64,000 bases of DNA from Chaunax sp. Z400 (Eukaryota; Chordata; Actinopteri; Lophiiformes; Chaunacidae): the NCBI GenBank assembly GCA_037577475.1, contig CM075184.1:31885594-31949593 (forward strand). The letters run 5' to 3'. Shown piece by piece: positions 51,010 to 63,500 of the stretch (the first letter of the stretch is position 1; each line of letters starts with the position of its first letter). The notes beneath the pieces are model-generated. The model ran no database searches. It was not told the origin of the DNA and saw only the letters and a program-made list of their open reading frames with translations. Both the position numbers and the translations under genes were made by a program.

Positions 51010-54000
51010 GGGACATCCTGTTCCTGTCAGCCAAAGAATTGGGGTGTGAAAACAACAATTTACAATTAGACAGGCTTTTTTTTATTTTTTTTATAAATTG
51101 ATCGATCAGCTGATCGAGCAGGAGAGCGAGAAGAAAAATCAGTCCACCTGCTGCTTTTCCATGTCAAACCACCCAGGAAGTTATTTACGCTCATATGACT
51201 CTGACGTCCCATTTGATTGTGCGTCGCTGCTGAGGTGTAATTAGTTTAGACCTAACAACCCAGGTATTTTCCCACCATTTCGCTGATGACTGCTCTGAGT
51301 TTCCCAGCCTACCTTCCTGCTGGGCTGGTATTTCTGCTTCCCCCCCCAGAAGCCCTGCATGGATGTTTTGACCCACAGCAGTGATCTTTAACCACAAACA
51401 AAGTGCTGCCTAATGACAGATTGTAGTAGGTCAACTGTTTTCTTCTGTGTGTGCACTAACAACTATCCAGTAAGTGTCAGACTTTGAAATCCCCTGATCT
51501 CAAATAGAATAAAATGTGTGTGTGTTTTATTTCAGAAAAAATGATGGTTCTATTTCCTCTCCTAGATTCTACCAGAGCGTTTTTAATATTGGAACTATTG
51601 CCGTTTGTAGCTTTGTTGTTTTTTTGTTTTTTTTTAAGTGCAGCTGTTTACCATTCCTATGGCAACTTTAAAAAAAGAATATTAATATATTATACTGTTG
51701 ACCAGCAGGGTGTCAAGTTGTGTTCCTCAACTTTTCACTGCATTCTCTGCAGTCCACACCTCCACAGCCTGAACACACCACCCACACTCAAAGAATGGGA
51801 GGACTGGTATTTTCTGTTTCTGTGTGTATGTTTGTATGGTGCTTTCATAAAGATGTGATGTGTTAAATATTGTTTCCTCCTCTTCTACAACCCTATCATC
51901 TCCTTATTTAAACCCCTTCCTTGACTGCATTCCTTCTCCATGTCCATGTCCACACCCCATTTCTGTAGTTCATTCTCCTCCTCATCCATCCATCCTCTAC
52001 ACTTTCTCCTTCTTATTCTGGACCCTCTACCCATTCCCCCCCTTCCATCTCCTCCTCTACCCCCCCCCCCCCCCCCCCCCCCCCTGTACTGGGGGTAAAA
52101 GGTGGGATTCATTATGTAGCAGATGTCTAGTGGAATGCTATGTACATTGCATGGACCCACCAACCCCTCCACCAACCCCTCCACCACTGTTCACCCCATT
52201 ACAAGAGTCAGTTATGTTAAGGAGGCCAGAGACTCACATCTCCAGCCTGAGCTTATCTCCCTTGTTGCCTTCTACATTATCGCATCGCTAAATAACACCT
52301 TTCCAACACAGCTCCCATCACCCCATTGCAGAGGTCAGGGGGGAGATATGCTGTCAGGGGGGTGATCGAGGCTCAGACTGGAGAAAGAACATTCTGTGCC
52401 AGAGAACTGCAGCTCCGGTTCCCTCCTGCTGAGCATAAACAGACTGCTGAGTAGTTGATGGGACCATACAGTCTGAAGGTTCTGATTGGCTTCCTGTGTC
52501 TGTTGGGGAGGACGGTCTCACCCATCTAAGCATATTGCATTTGGTTATTATCAGGGAACAGGGAAAGTCGGAAAGGGAGACGCGTGGAAATGCTTCTACT
52601 TTCACAGTTAATAAGTGGAATGTCTTCAAATTCTACATAGATGAACTTAATTATACTGTGTTGGACTCCCAGTGATAAAATTGTTTTTATAGAGGTGACG
52701 TAACATACATGAAAATCTTGATTATGATTTAGGGGATCGTAACATAGCTGCGTAGCTGAGCACTTATGCTGTTTGTTAGCTATAAACGCTGTTATGACTT
52801 TGAATCTTGCTAACATAACCTTAGCTTTCTGGCTCATAAGTGAGTCAAATGGTTCTCTGAGTTGAGGGGTCTAGAAATATCTCCCAGTACAAAGTCTAGG
52901 TTCGTCTTATTTAGTTGAGTCGTGAACAATGTTTGCATTTAGGGATGCACAGTATATATCAGACCAATTCTTCTCACTACATCTTAGCCTTTTAATCCTC
53001 ACGTGTGCATAAACTACAGGTTACAAACTTCTTTTTGAAATGCAAACATAAGAAATTGGTATTGGTTTTTAAAAAATGCATGTTGTGCATCTCTATTTCA
53101 TTTGAATTCCAGGCTGCAGGAATGACTTCCTGTTGCAATTCGGCTTTTTTTCTTTTTCTTTTTTTTTTTTAACTTTACAGCCAATACCTACATTTTAGTA
53201 TAAGTTACAAACGCCCTGACTGAAACACTGATTCTGGAGTGGTGATTGATCGATCACATACAAATAAACAAAGTGGCTGCAGGCATCTCCTCTGGCCTGG
53301 TGTCTTTGGTTTGTTTGACAGAGATCGCAGAAGCAGCATGTTGAAACAGTTTTTTTTATTATCGTGTTATCATTCAGGCCCTTTATAAACAACACATCAT
53401 TTCCCCCCTAACTTCACATCTGTCTGGCTTCTCTTCTAAACCCAGCCCCCCCTGGCTAGCCTATAAATGTCATAATCAGAATTACAGTTTGGCTGTTCAT
53501 CTAGAGGTTTCTGGTTCAGATGTCCCTGTCCTTTTGTTTATAACCTAATACACCCACTAATACACAAGCAGTGATTTAAAATGTTTCCAAAGCAATTAGT
53601 GTTTTGTGTTTGAAGCAGTCAGCTACTGTTGGTTCATGCTGAACCAATGAGACACTGTCAGTAACGCCGGGTTAAAAGTTGCTGCTTAATTTAAAAGTAT
53701 GTTGCCAGCTAGTGAAATGACCTGCTGTATAGTTTTGGGTTGCCCTCCATCATTGCTCACTTTAAATTCTCCCTGCTGCAGGGACAATGTGTTTTGGCTC
53801 CTCTTTATTCTGTACATAGGTCAGTGTAGTGTTTCCCCTCTGGATCTCCTCAATCAGCTCTCCCTGTCATCAGTTACAAAACCTTAGAGGGACCCGGCAG
53901 CAGCGGCAGGAGGAGTTCTGTGTAGTGGTGGAAACCCCAGAGTGGAGAGACTTGAGTCACAGTGGATCTGTGATGAAATTCACTCAGCACTACTGTGCTC

Positions 54001-54489
54001 TGACAGGCTGTTTATTAGATATTGTTTTATTAGTTGGTTGTTTTAAACAAAAAAACAAACAAACAAACAAAAAAACATGCTTACAAAGTTGCTGTTGTAT
54101 TTCAAGAAGCCTACATGCCATCTACATGCCTGTTTTTATCCTTTACAAGTTGTGTTCTAGGTTCAGACATATAATGTGTGTTAGTGTTGCATTCACTCCC
54201 CACTAAATGCAAATCATTTGTTCAGGACTTATAGCCAGTAAGGTCGTGGCAGAGGCTAATGCAGGCTGCAGACTGACTTGTGCACTCATTTGTTTGCTAA
54301 AGTGAGCCAAACGCCTCTTTACTGTGCGTGTCTGGATATGGATCTGGAGTCACAAGAACAAGGACATTCTGGCAGGTTTTTGTTCGTTGCTGCCTTGAGC
54401 TGATGTGCAAAATCAGATTGTGGCCAATCAGGGTCTGATCCAGTTCCAAAGGCTTTGTATTTCAAGCCAGCCTCCTTTAAGTACACCAG

Positions 54490-54529
<40 letters not shown>

Positions 54530-57500
54530 ACTGTATCCTAATTCTTAAAGGTAGCTTCTGGCAAATGAACTTAGTTCTGTCGATCATTCTGTGGATGAGA
54601 AGGTGTCCCAGATCAAGACAGACAGACAGACGGACAGAGTGGTGTCAATCCTCCCAGTTGATTCTCAGCAACAAAACATGTAAAGAAATCAAACAAACTA
54701 TTCCTTTAAAGAAAACATACTTTCCTCAGTGGAGAGCTTTTTAGTGGTAATATGTAAATTCAACTGTCAGAATCAGATTGGAATCAAGAGCAAAATAACA
54801 GGCATCAGTAGTATGAGCTATACTGTAATGTGGTATAAGATAAATGACTTTGTGTGAATTAGGTTTAGGAAGACAAAAAGAAAGTCAACATTTTAAATCA
54901 TCTGCACAGGTATAATACTTCACCTCTCTCTCTCTCTCTCTCCCTCCCTCTCCCCCCCCAACAGAGTGCCCAGAGAAGTGTGCACGGCGAGCATGCACAG
55001 CAGATGGCGAGTGCTGCCACCCTCAGTGTCTGGGTAGCTGCACAGTCCCTGGCAGTGACACAGCATGTGCAGCATGTGTGCATTACTACCACCAAGGACG
55101 CTGCGTGGCCGACTGCCCGCACGGCACCTACAGGTTCGAGGGCTGGCGCTGCATCAGCGCCGAGCTTTGCTCCAAGGTCCACCTCCCCGACTACGACAGC
55201 TTCATCATCCACGGGGGAGAGTGCATGTCTGAATGCCCCTCTGGTTACACGCGCACCGCACCCAACAGGTGAGCTGCAGTCTCCTGATGCAGGCTGAAGC
55301 CGAGCCACCGGTTGGAGGTATCCTCTCTGCAATAAAGGGCAGTTAGTTTAAAGGAAACCATCCGTCCCTACTTGCTTCACATTACCTGTAAATGTTTGAT
55401 GAAACACAAAATGTTTCTAGTGAAATATCTGAATCCCTCCAAGACATCATTTAACCAGGAAAGATTTGATAGTAGTGTAAATAAAAACGCCACAGTACAG
55501 TCCCTCCAGGATTTCGCCGTGTCGCGATCACAACTATTAACGCAAATTCAACCAATCCCAGCTAATTCTGCACGGCCTTGCAATTTAGTCCAATCACCGC
55601 AACTTATTTGCAACTTTTGTCCGATCATCGTAGATTGCCGTGAGTTTCACCAATGAAATCGGTCTCACACGTGAGTCATACTTGTACCTCACCAAACTCA
55701 CTTCCTTGTTTCTGGTCGTGGAGATTTTGACATGATTGTCTCACATTTAGCAGCGAAAATTACGGCTACACGAAAGCAGGGGGTTAATTGTTTTGCACGG
55801 CATGCACGGCATGCAGCGCTGTGGTGGAACAGAGACGAAAGACGTCGACTGACAAACACATTTATACCCGCAAAACACACCTGTGGACGACAGACTAAAC
55901 ACATCACCACGACAGAGGCATCCAGATCTGCTGCAACTGCTTAAAGATCAACATGAGTTAGATTAAAGTGGCCTGGTTAGTGATACTGTCAGTGTAGTAT
56001 AAAGTGATTGTAGCGTCGGTGCCTGTTTGCATGACAAACTGCGCAGGATAAAATGTTTAAATTGACATTACTGTGTGAAAGCTTCTTTCAACATAGCAAC
56101 TGGACATGTAATGAAATCAGAGATCGGGGGGTGAGAGAGAGAGAGAGAGAGAGGGGGGAGACTTCACTGAGTGAGGCAAATGAGAGCCAGAGAAAACACT
56201 AACTGCAAACAAGATAAAAAATATCTTGTACAGTGTTGGTTATGTGGACTTGGGGATTTCTTTATATATGTTATATACATATATAAAATGCCCGAAAATA
56301 TCACAGCATAAATCGCAACTTTTGAGCCACGAAATCAGGCATTTTAGGCCGAAACAATCACCAAAAAAAAGGCCCACGAGATCCTGGAGGGACTGACTGT
56401 ATTTTTTCTGTCTCCTGTTTCTTCCTATCGCTCTCCGTCTGTCTCCAGCATGTCCTGCACAGCCTGTAATGGTCTGTGTGATAAAGTGTGTGAGGAGAAG
56501 GTCATCGACTCAGTGGATGCCGCTCAGTCGCTCAAAGGCTGCACTGTTATCAAAGGCAACCTGTATATCAACATCCGCAGAGGCCGTAAGTACTGCATTG
56601 TACCACAGCTGCACTGCAGTTAACGCTAACGCTTCCACTGTAGCCCTGCCAGCACGCACACAGAAATGAAAGAGGTTTGTAACTCATGACTGATGTTACC
56701 AAGACGATGATGTGTTTGTCCCAGATTTCCTCATCTAGAAAAGTCAACTGATTCTCCACAACTCCGCTGGACTAACTGTTCTACAAAGCAGAAATGATAT
56801 AAAGACTTTATAAAACTCTTAGAAATTCTGGGAGGGTATAATTTTCAGGTATTGCCTAAAAAGACATTTTAAAAAAATCACGACTACCCACGGTAGGGTG
56901 AGGAAGAGGGGTTGAGTATAGGTGGGATTGAGGAAGATGAATTCAAGTTCAGTAAAAAAAAAAGGTATAAATACATTTATAGGCTGATAAGGCTGGTGGT
57001 AATATAAGTAATAACAGTAATTTGTGTGTGTTTAGACAACATGGTGGCAGAGCTGGAGAGCTTCACTGGGTTGATCCAGAGGGTGACTGGTTATGTGCGA
57101 ATCAGACATTCCCACACTCTGAGCTCGTTGGCCTTCCTCCGCAGCCTGAGATACATCGATGGAGAGTCGCTCCTGGATGAGTAAGACCACACACATGCTA
57201 CAGCGCAAATACACAAAATCCAAGTTGTAGCCCCAACAGTTCACCGTTGGGCCTAATGTTGGTGTAGTGCTTGTCTTGTGTGTCTCTCTTGAAGTATCAT
57301 TTAAGATAGAGGAATCGCCTAAATACTAGTTTGATGATGCGAATAGTTCTCGGCTCTACTGTAAATATACTGGACATTTTGACCTGGAGTCTGTATTGTT
57401 GTGATGCATGTCGCTTTTTATCATCCAATTTTTCCTGCTGCCAAGGCCGATGTCATAGTAACCGAGCCGTCGGTGTTCTAATGTTGCTGAAATGATGACA

Positions 57501-60500
57501 GGATGAGGAGATAAGAGCAAACATGTTATGACTGTGTTGGTGTAGGGGGAAAGTTTTTTTTTTTTTTTGTAAGAACAGACGCACATACTTCAGATTGGAA
57601 ACAGTAATATTATCACTCAAAGAAAGAAAAAAACAATTTTTTTTATTGGAGGCCTTGAATGCAGCATAACTTCCAGGAGTCCAAGGAAAGGTTCTGTCAG
57701 GGTCATGGAGAGGCCTTCACTCCCTCCTCCATCTGTTCCTCCTTGAGTTCACAGGAATCACTGTCCCATGGCCCACATTACAGTCATTCCTGAATGTCTG
57801 GGTGCTACCCAGTGACTCATCAAAATTGCACCTCCTCTCTTCTCCTCTCCTCTCCTTTGTACTTCCCCTCATAGAAAATGAAGTGTAGTTAAACAGGAAT
57901 CATGTCTGTATACACCCTTGACTCATCATTGAGCAGTTTTACATCATGCACTGAAAGTAAACAGTTGTCCACGATGCCTTCAGCTTGGCATGAATCACAA
58001 CACAAACACTAAACCAGCATGGAAACGTCACACAGGAAAAGTTAGAACCACTCATCCTCTCTTCTCCCTTCCTTTCTGCTTTTCTAGCGTGTACGCGTTC
58101 TCGGCATTTGACAACCACCAGCTCCAGTACCTTTGGGACTGGAAGCAGCACAATCTCACCATCAAGGCAGGAAAGCTGTTCTTCAGCGCCAACCCAAAAC
58201 TCTGCATGTCCGAGATCCGCAAGATGTGGGAGAAGACGGGCATCCAGGGCCGCTTTGATGAGAGCGACTTCCGAAACAATGGAGACCGAGCCAGCTGTAA
58301 GAGCTTCAATCTGAGAACCACAGAAATTTAAATTGCTATGTCCAGTACATGTGGAGGAATTACACTGGATTACTAACAGTTTGAAAGCCCCCCCTCTGAG
58401 CTGGATGTTGCTCTTCAGGATAAACTGCACTACTCTGTCAACAAGACTGTTTGCAGCACATTTAACAGAAGTATTATTATAATTCTTATTAATAAGTGGC
58501 TTCTTTATAACTCTGCTCTTGCTCCCTCATTCCTGTCTCTCCAGGTGAAAGCACTATCCTGAAGTTTAAGTCCAACAGCACCAGCGGTACGAGGATCAAA
58601 CTGACCTGGCAGCGCTATCGTCCCCCCGACTACAGAGACCTCATCAGCTTTATTGTCTACTACAAGGAGGCGTAAGTCTTTCACAATCACCCCAGTGATG
58701 ATAGGACGTAGAACTTAATTCCCCCTGCATATCAGTTGATTTGTTTAAAAGGCAAACATCAGGGACTTGTAATAGCCAAGTTGTCCTCTACATTAAGTTG
58801 AACTTTCTTTAAATTCTGTAAAAGAAAATACTAATTAATATGTGTACTATTATGCGAATATTAGGAGTTGAGCTTATTGGGATAAATAGCTGGTGGTGCT
58901 AATTCTCCCGTTGGGTACCAGTAAACCAGAAGAAGAAGAAGAAGAAGGTGCGACTTGATGATGTAATGGAATGAGCATCAAAGAGAAGGCTGAGCATTCC
59001 GTTCAAAGGGTTCCCTCTCCCTACAAGTTACATTCCTGTTTATATTTATATGCAACACCTTTATTTAAATCCTTTCACCTACTATAACTTTCATCATAGC
59101 TGTTCCACAAGAGTCAGCATTTCCTCTGGAGGGATTGTTCCCAAAACGTAGTCACCTGCTCCCATCCACATCTCCTATATCTGATGCAAATCTGTCCACA
59201 ACTTTTCGAGTTAAATGGCCGCCCACCCCTGGGATCCACCCCTTTATCCAGATCTTGTGTTCTAAAGTGATTTGCTTTATGTAAACACGAGAATAAATAT
59301 GTATATCAATTATGTAAATGTCACTAATTAGTACCGCCAAAATGTTGATGATTAATTATGAACCCCTGACTTTAACCGTCTTTCATCCCAGGCCCTTCCA
59401 GAACATCACAGAGTTCGAGGGGCAGGATGGCTGTGGCTCTAACAGCTGGAATATGGTGGATGTAGAGCTGAGGCCGGACAAGGACTCAGACCCCGGAGTC
59501 CTGCTGTCTGGCCTGAAGCCCTGGACTCAGTACGCCGTATTTGTGAAGGCGATCACACTCATGGTGGAGGACAAACATATGCCGGGTGCCAAGAGCAAGG
59601 TGGTCTACATCCGCACCAGCCCTTCAGGTAGCCTTTTTTTTTTACCCTTGTTTTTCAAAAAGATTGAAATTGTTTCATGATGACTCTGATCCAAACATGG
59701 TGTAAGAAGATGGAGAGGAAGACTTTTTTTTATTTATTTTTTATTTTTAGTAAACACAGCTGCAAGTCAAAGAGATGCAGGAAAAATGATTTACAGAAAC
59801 GTTAACGTAATTAGCTGAAATGGAAGACCGCTTTAAATAAATCCAGCTGCATTGTAAAGTCCTAACACTGCTGTGATGTCAGAATAACATCTGCACTGGC
59901 AGACTGCCTCCCAGCCGGAGGAAGAAAAGCATTTCCTACTTAGAAATCAGGATACAGTACTGAGCAGCCACAGAGCGACTCTGAGATCATTAGAATTTGG
60001 TTCTTTGTCTCTCTTTCAGCGCCCTCCATGCCTCAGGATGTGCGAGCGTACTCTAACTCATCCACACAGCTGGTGGTGCGTTGGTCGCCCCCTGTCTCAC
60101 CAAATGGGAACCAGACTTACTACCTGGTCAGATGGCAGCAACAAGCTGAAGACCGAGAGCTGTATCAGCACAACTACTGCTCTAAAGGTACAGGCAGGCA
60201 CAGGTTCATTCAGCTTTAATGCTAGTTGTTGAGTTAGAGTATACACCTGTCACAAAAACACATCCTCTGCCTCCTCCAGAGCTGAAGATCCCCATAAGGA
60301 TGGCTGCCATAGGTGTGGGAGACCAAGAAGAGGACACCAAGCCCACCAAGCCAGACCCTGATGGGGCAGACAAGGGCCCGTGTTGCCCCTGTCCCAAATC
60401 AGTCGAGGACCTGGAGGCTGAGGCTGCAGACGCCTCGTACCGCAAAGTTTTTGAAAACTTCCTGCACAACTCCATTTTTACACCGAGGTACGCATCACTG

Positions 60501-63500
60501 CCATGTTGTACAGCATGTTTACACAGAATGTAACGTCTTTGTTAACGCTGTTTTTGTCTAAACCAAAATGATGATGATCTCAAAAGACAGTGCTGTTTTT
60601 TCCCACTGCTGTTATTGTGCAGTTTGTGTTCTGATAGTGCGGATCAGTGTCTTCTGTCTGTCTCCAGTTTCGGCAATTATGCTCAGTAGTTTAAACTCCA
60701 CTGAGTCAGTGAGGGGGGAGTGAGGGGTCCCTCGGTTTTGCTTCCTCTTTTGCACAGTAAAGATTTACTACATTTTACACATTTGGCTCCAGATGAGACG
60801 AAACCTGGGACACATGGCAGACCTGTCTTGTCTATTGAGGTCTCCCATTCAGCCAAAGTTGCAAGCTTTTGTGTGGAACGTTATTGTATCAGTCATGGTG
60901 TCTGCTACCACTGGTGGGTTCTCTCAGTGACGACTTTAGGGCAAGAGTCTTTATTATTAACACAGAACAACGAAGTAACACCAAACACATCTAAACTTTT
61001 CAGCTGGCAGACTTTAACAGGAAACACACTCCAAGTCCAGCATGCTGAAAAATGAGGGGGGGGGGGAGACAGAGAGAGAGAGAGCAATCAATCCAACACA
61101 AAACACCTGGAATAATTAGCTCTCTCTCCCCGACACCATTCCCCGAAACATCACCCCTGTCTCCTGTCACTGAGCTGTAACCAAACCCCCACTGCCACAA
61201 TGATATATTGGCATATGACTCCCAAGTTTCATCCCTGCTGCTTAAATTAAGGCCACATGGAAAGGAAAACAATCAAATCAGTCATAGACTCAGTGAAAGA
61301 GTGAAGTTTAAGCAGGGGAGGATTTCCAATAGCTGCGAACAACAAGGAACCCAGAAAGGCTAAAACAATACTGCCTTGTGAAGGTAATATATTGTGCATC
61401 ACCAGTTTCTGTGTACAAACCTCCTTCAGTCTCTTTGTTAATGTTACATTTTACTTTTACTTTCTCTAGTCTTTGCCAGATGTCCCACTAAGCACTTAGC
61501 GAAGGAAAAAAAAAAAACAGCAGCTGTTTGTATTTAGATTTCTCCACACTCACCGTAAAAAAAAAACTTCCTTTCTCCCCCCTCCACTTCATCCTCTGTC
61601 CTCTTTCTCCCACCTCCAGGCCTCCCGATCGTCGCCGTAGAGATCTCTTTGGCGTAGCTAACTCCACTCACTCCCGCCGCAACCGGCTGCACGCCAACAG
61701 CAGCGTCGTACCTCCTCTCCAAGCTGCTGGCAATGGCAGCGCCGCGAACGCGGAGCCAGCAGACAGAGAGTTCGAGTTCGTGGAGCAGTCGGTGATGGAG
61801 CGAGAGCTTCAGATCTCTGGTCTGCAGCCGTTTACCGTTTACCGCATCGACATTCACGCCTGCAATCGACAGGTCCAACGCTGCAGCGCCGCGGAGTTCG
61901 TCTTCTCCAGGACCAAACCAGCAGGTTAGGGGAATGATCTATTTATAGATATAGTGCTAGTTACTCATGAGGTTGCTGCGTATCCAGACTTCTATGCTCT
62001 CTATAATTCCCTCTGCGGTTTTCAGAAAAGGCTGATGACATACCTGGCCCCGTGACCTGGGAGGGCCATGAGGACTGGGTGTTTCTGCGCTGGCCAGAGC
62101 CACATCACCCCAATGGACTCATCCTCATGTATGAGATCAAGTTCAAACTGGCCTCTGAGGTAAGGCGACATCACTACACCAACCCGCTACCTCACCGAGG
62201 AACTGCTGTTTCTGACAACAACTGGGAAACCAGTAAATGGATTCAACAGTCGTATTTATTCGTGATTGTTCATAAACAGTCTACGTCTGAGTCTGATCCA
62301 TCCGTCATTTAGTTAGAGGAAAATCAACATCCCCCCTGAGGCATACCTTAAATTATATTAGCTTCAGAGACTAAATCAGTGTGTTGTTTTCTTGTTTGGC
62401 AATTCTAAGGATCAAAAATGATGATCTTTGATTTTTACCATTAATAAAAAGTTGTTTTTTTTCAGCACTTTTTAACACAGATGTCTGCATTTCAGACTAA
62501 CAGACCAAACATTCCACTAATTATTATAACATAGATCTTGAAAAACTGAATATAATGTAGAAATAGAACGTGGTCATTTTAACCAAACCTTTTTTGCTCA
62601 TGAACTCAAAGAAAAATCAATTTTACGACTACTAGATTAACCCAGCAGACAGGAATGACATGAATAATAATAAAAACAAAGAAATTACACTTTGTTCAGT
62701 GGCAACAATTGGTCTTATAGGTGAGCTATATAGACGTTGGTCCATCAGCTGACGCAGTGACCTCACATACTGAACCCTGGTGTTAGTCCAGCTCTGTAAA
62801 TCCTGTCTTCTCTATCTAATTCTCAGTAAAGATGAGATTTTTGAATCTTAAGATGTTGTCTTTTTTCTGTGTGTGTGTGTGTGTGTGTGCGTGTGCGTGT
62901 GTGTGTTTTTGTGTGTCAGACTGAGAAGCATGAATGTGTGTCAGGTCAAATGTACCAGGCCCAGCGTGGAGTTCGGCTGTCCAACCTCAGTCCAGGAAAC
63001 TACTCTGTTAGAGTGAGAGCCACGTCACTGGCGGGCAACGGGTCCTGGACTCACTCTCTGGATCTCTACGTGGCCGAACGTAAGACGACGACATCGAACC
63101 TCGTCGCTCCTCTCCGTCGTATCTCTCTGCCTAGTTTTTAACAGCATAGAAATGATTCTGAAGTCAATTAAAGTGACACGAAGCGTTTGTCTCAACAGGG
63201 TATGAAAACGTTCTCTACGCAATGATCTTCATTCCCATTGCCATCATCTTCCTCATCTGCGTCCTAGTCACAATACTGGTGGTCCTCAACAAGAAAAGGT
63301 ACGTGTTTGGAGCAGCAGCTGTTTCATTGCAATAGTATAAAATGAGTAGGAATAAAAAAAAAAACACATATGTAGAATATCATGTAACAGACAAATGAAA
63401 TAAGTCTTCCTATGCTGAGTAACCAAACCAGAACCACAGACCTCTGTAGAGCTTCAGACAAATAAGGAAACCTTATCAGGAAAACACATTATAGACACCT

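Larger units (their letters stand above)
37517..54964 (+). other. igf1r intron 2 (17.4 kb)
   Basis: The largest intron, as in mammals, where it is far longer. It contains most of the microsatellites of the window, an ATT array (38863-39228), a LINE-like tail (42157-42226), a Tc1/mariner relic (47540-47925), a C25 tract (52060-52084) and a low-repeat block near 46740-47000. No coding exon of any other gene is recognisable on either strand. Confidence 0.8.
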
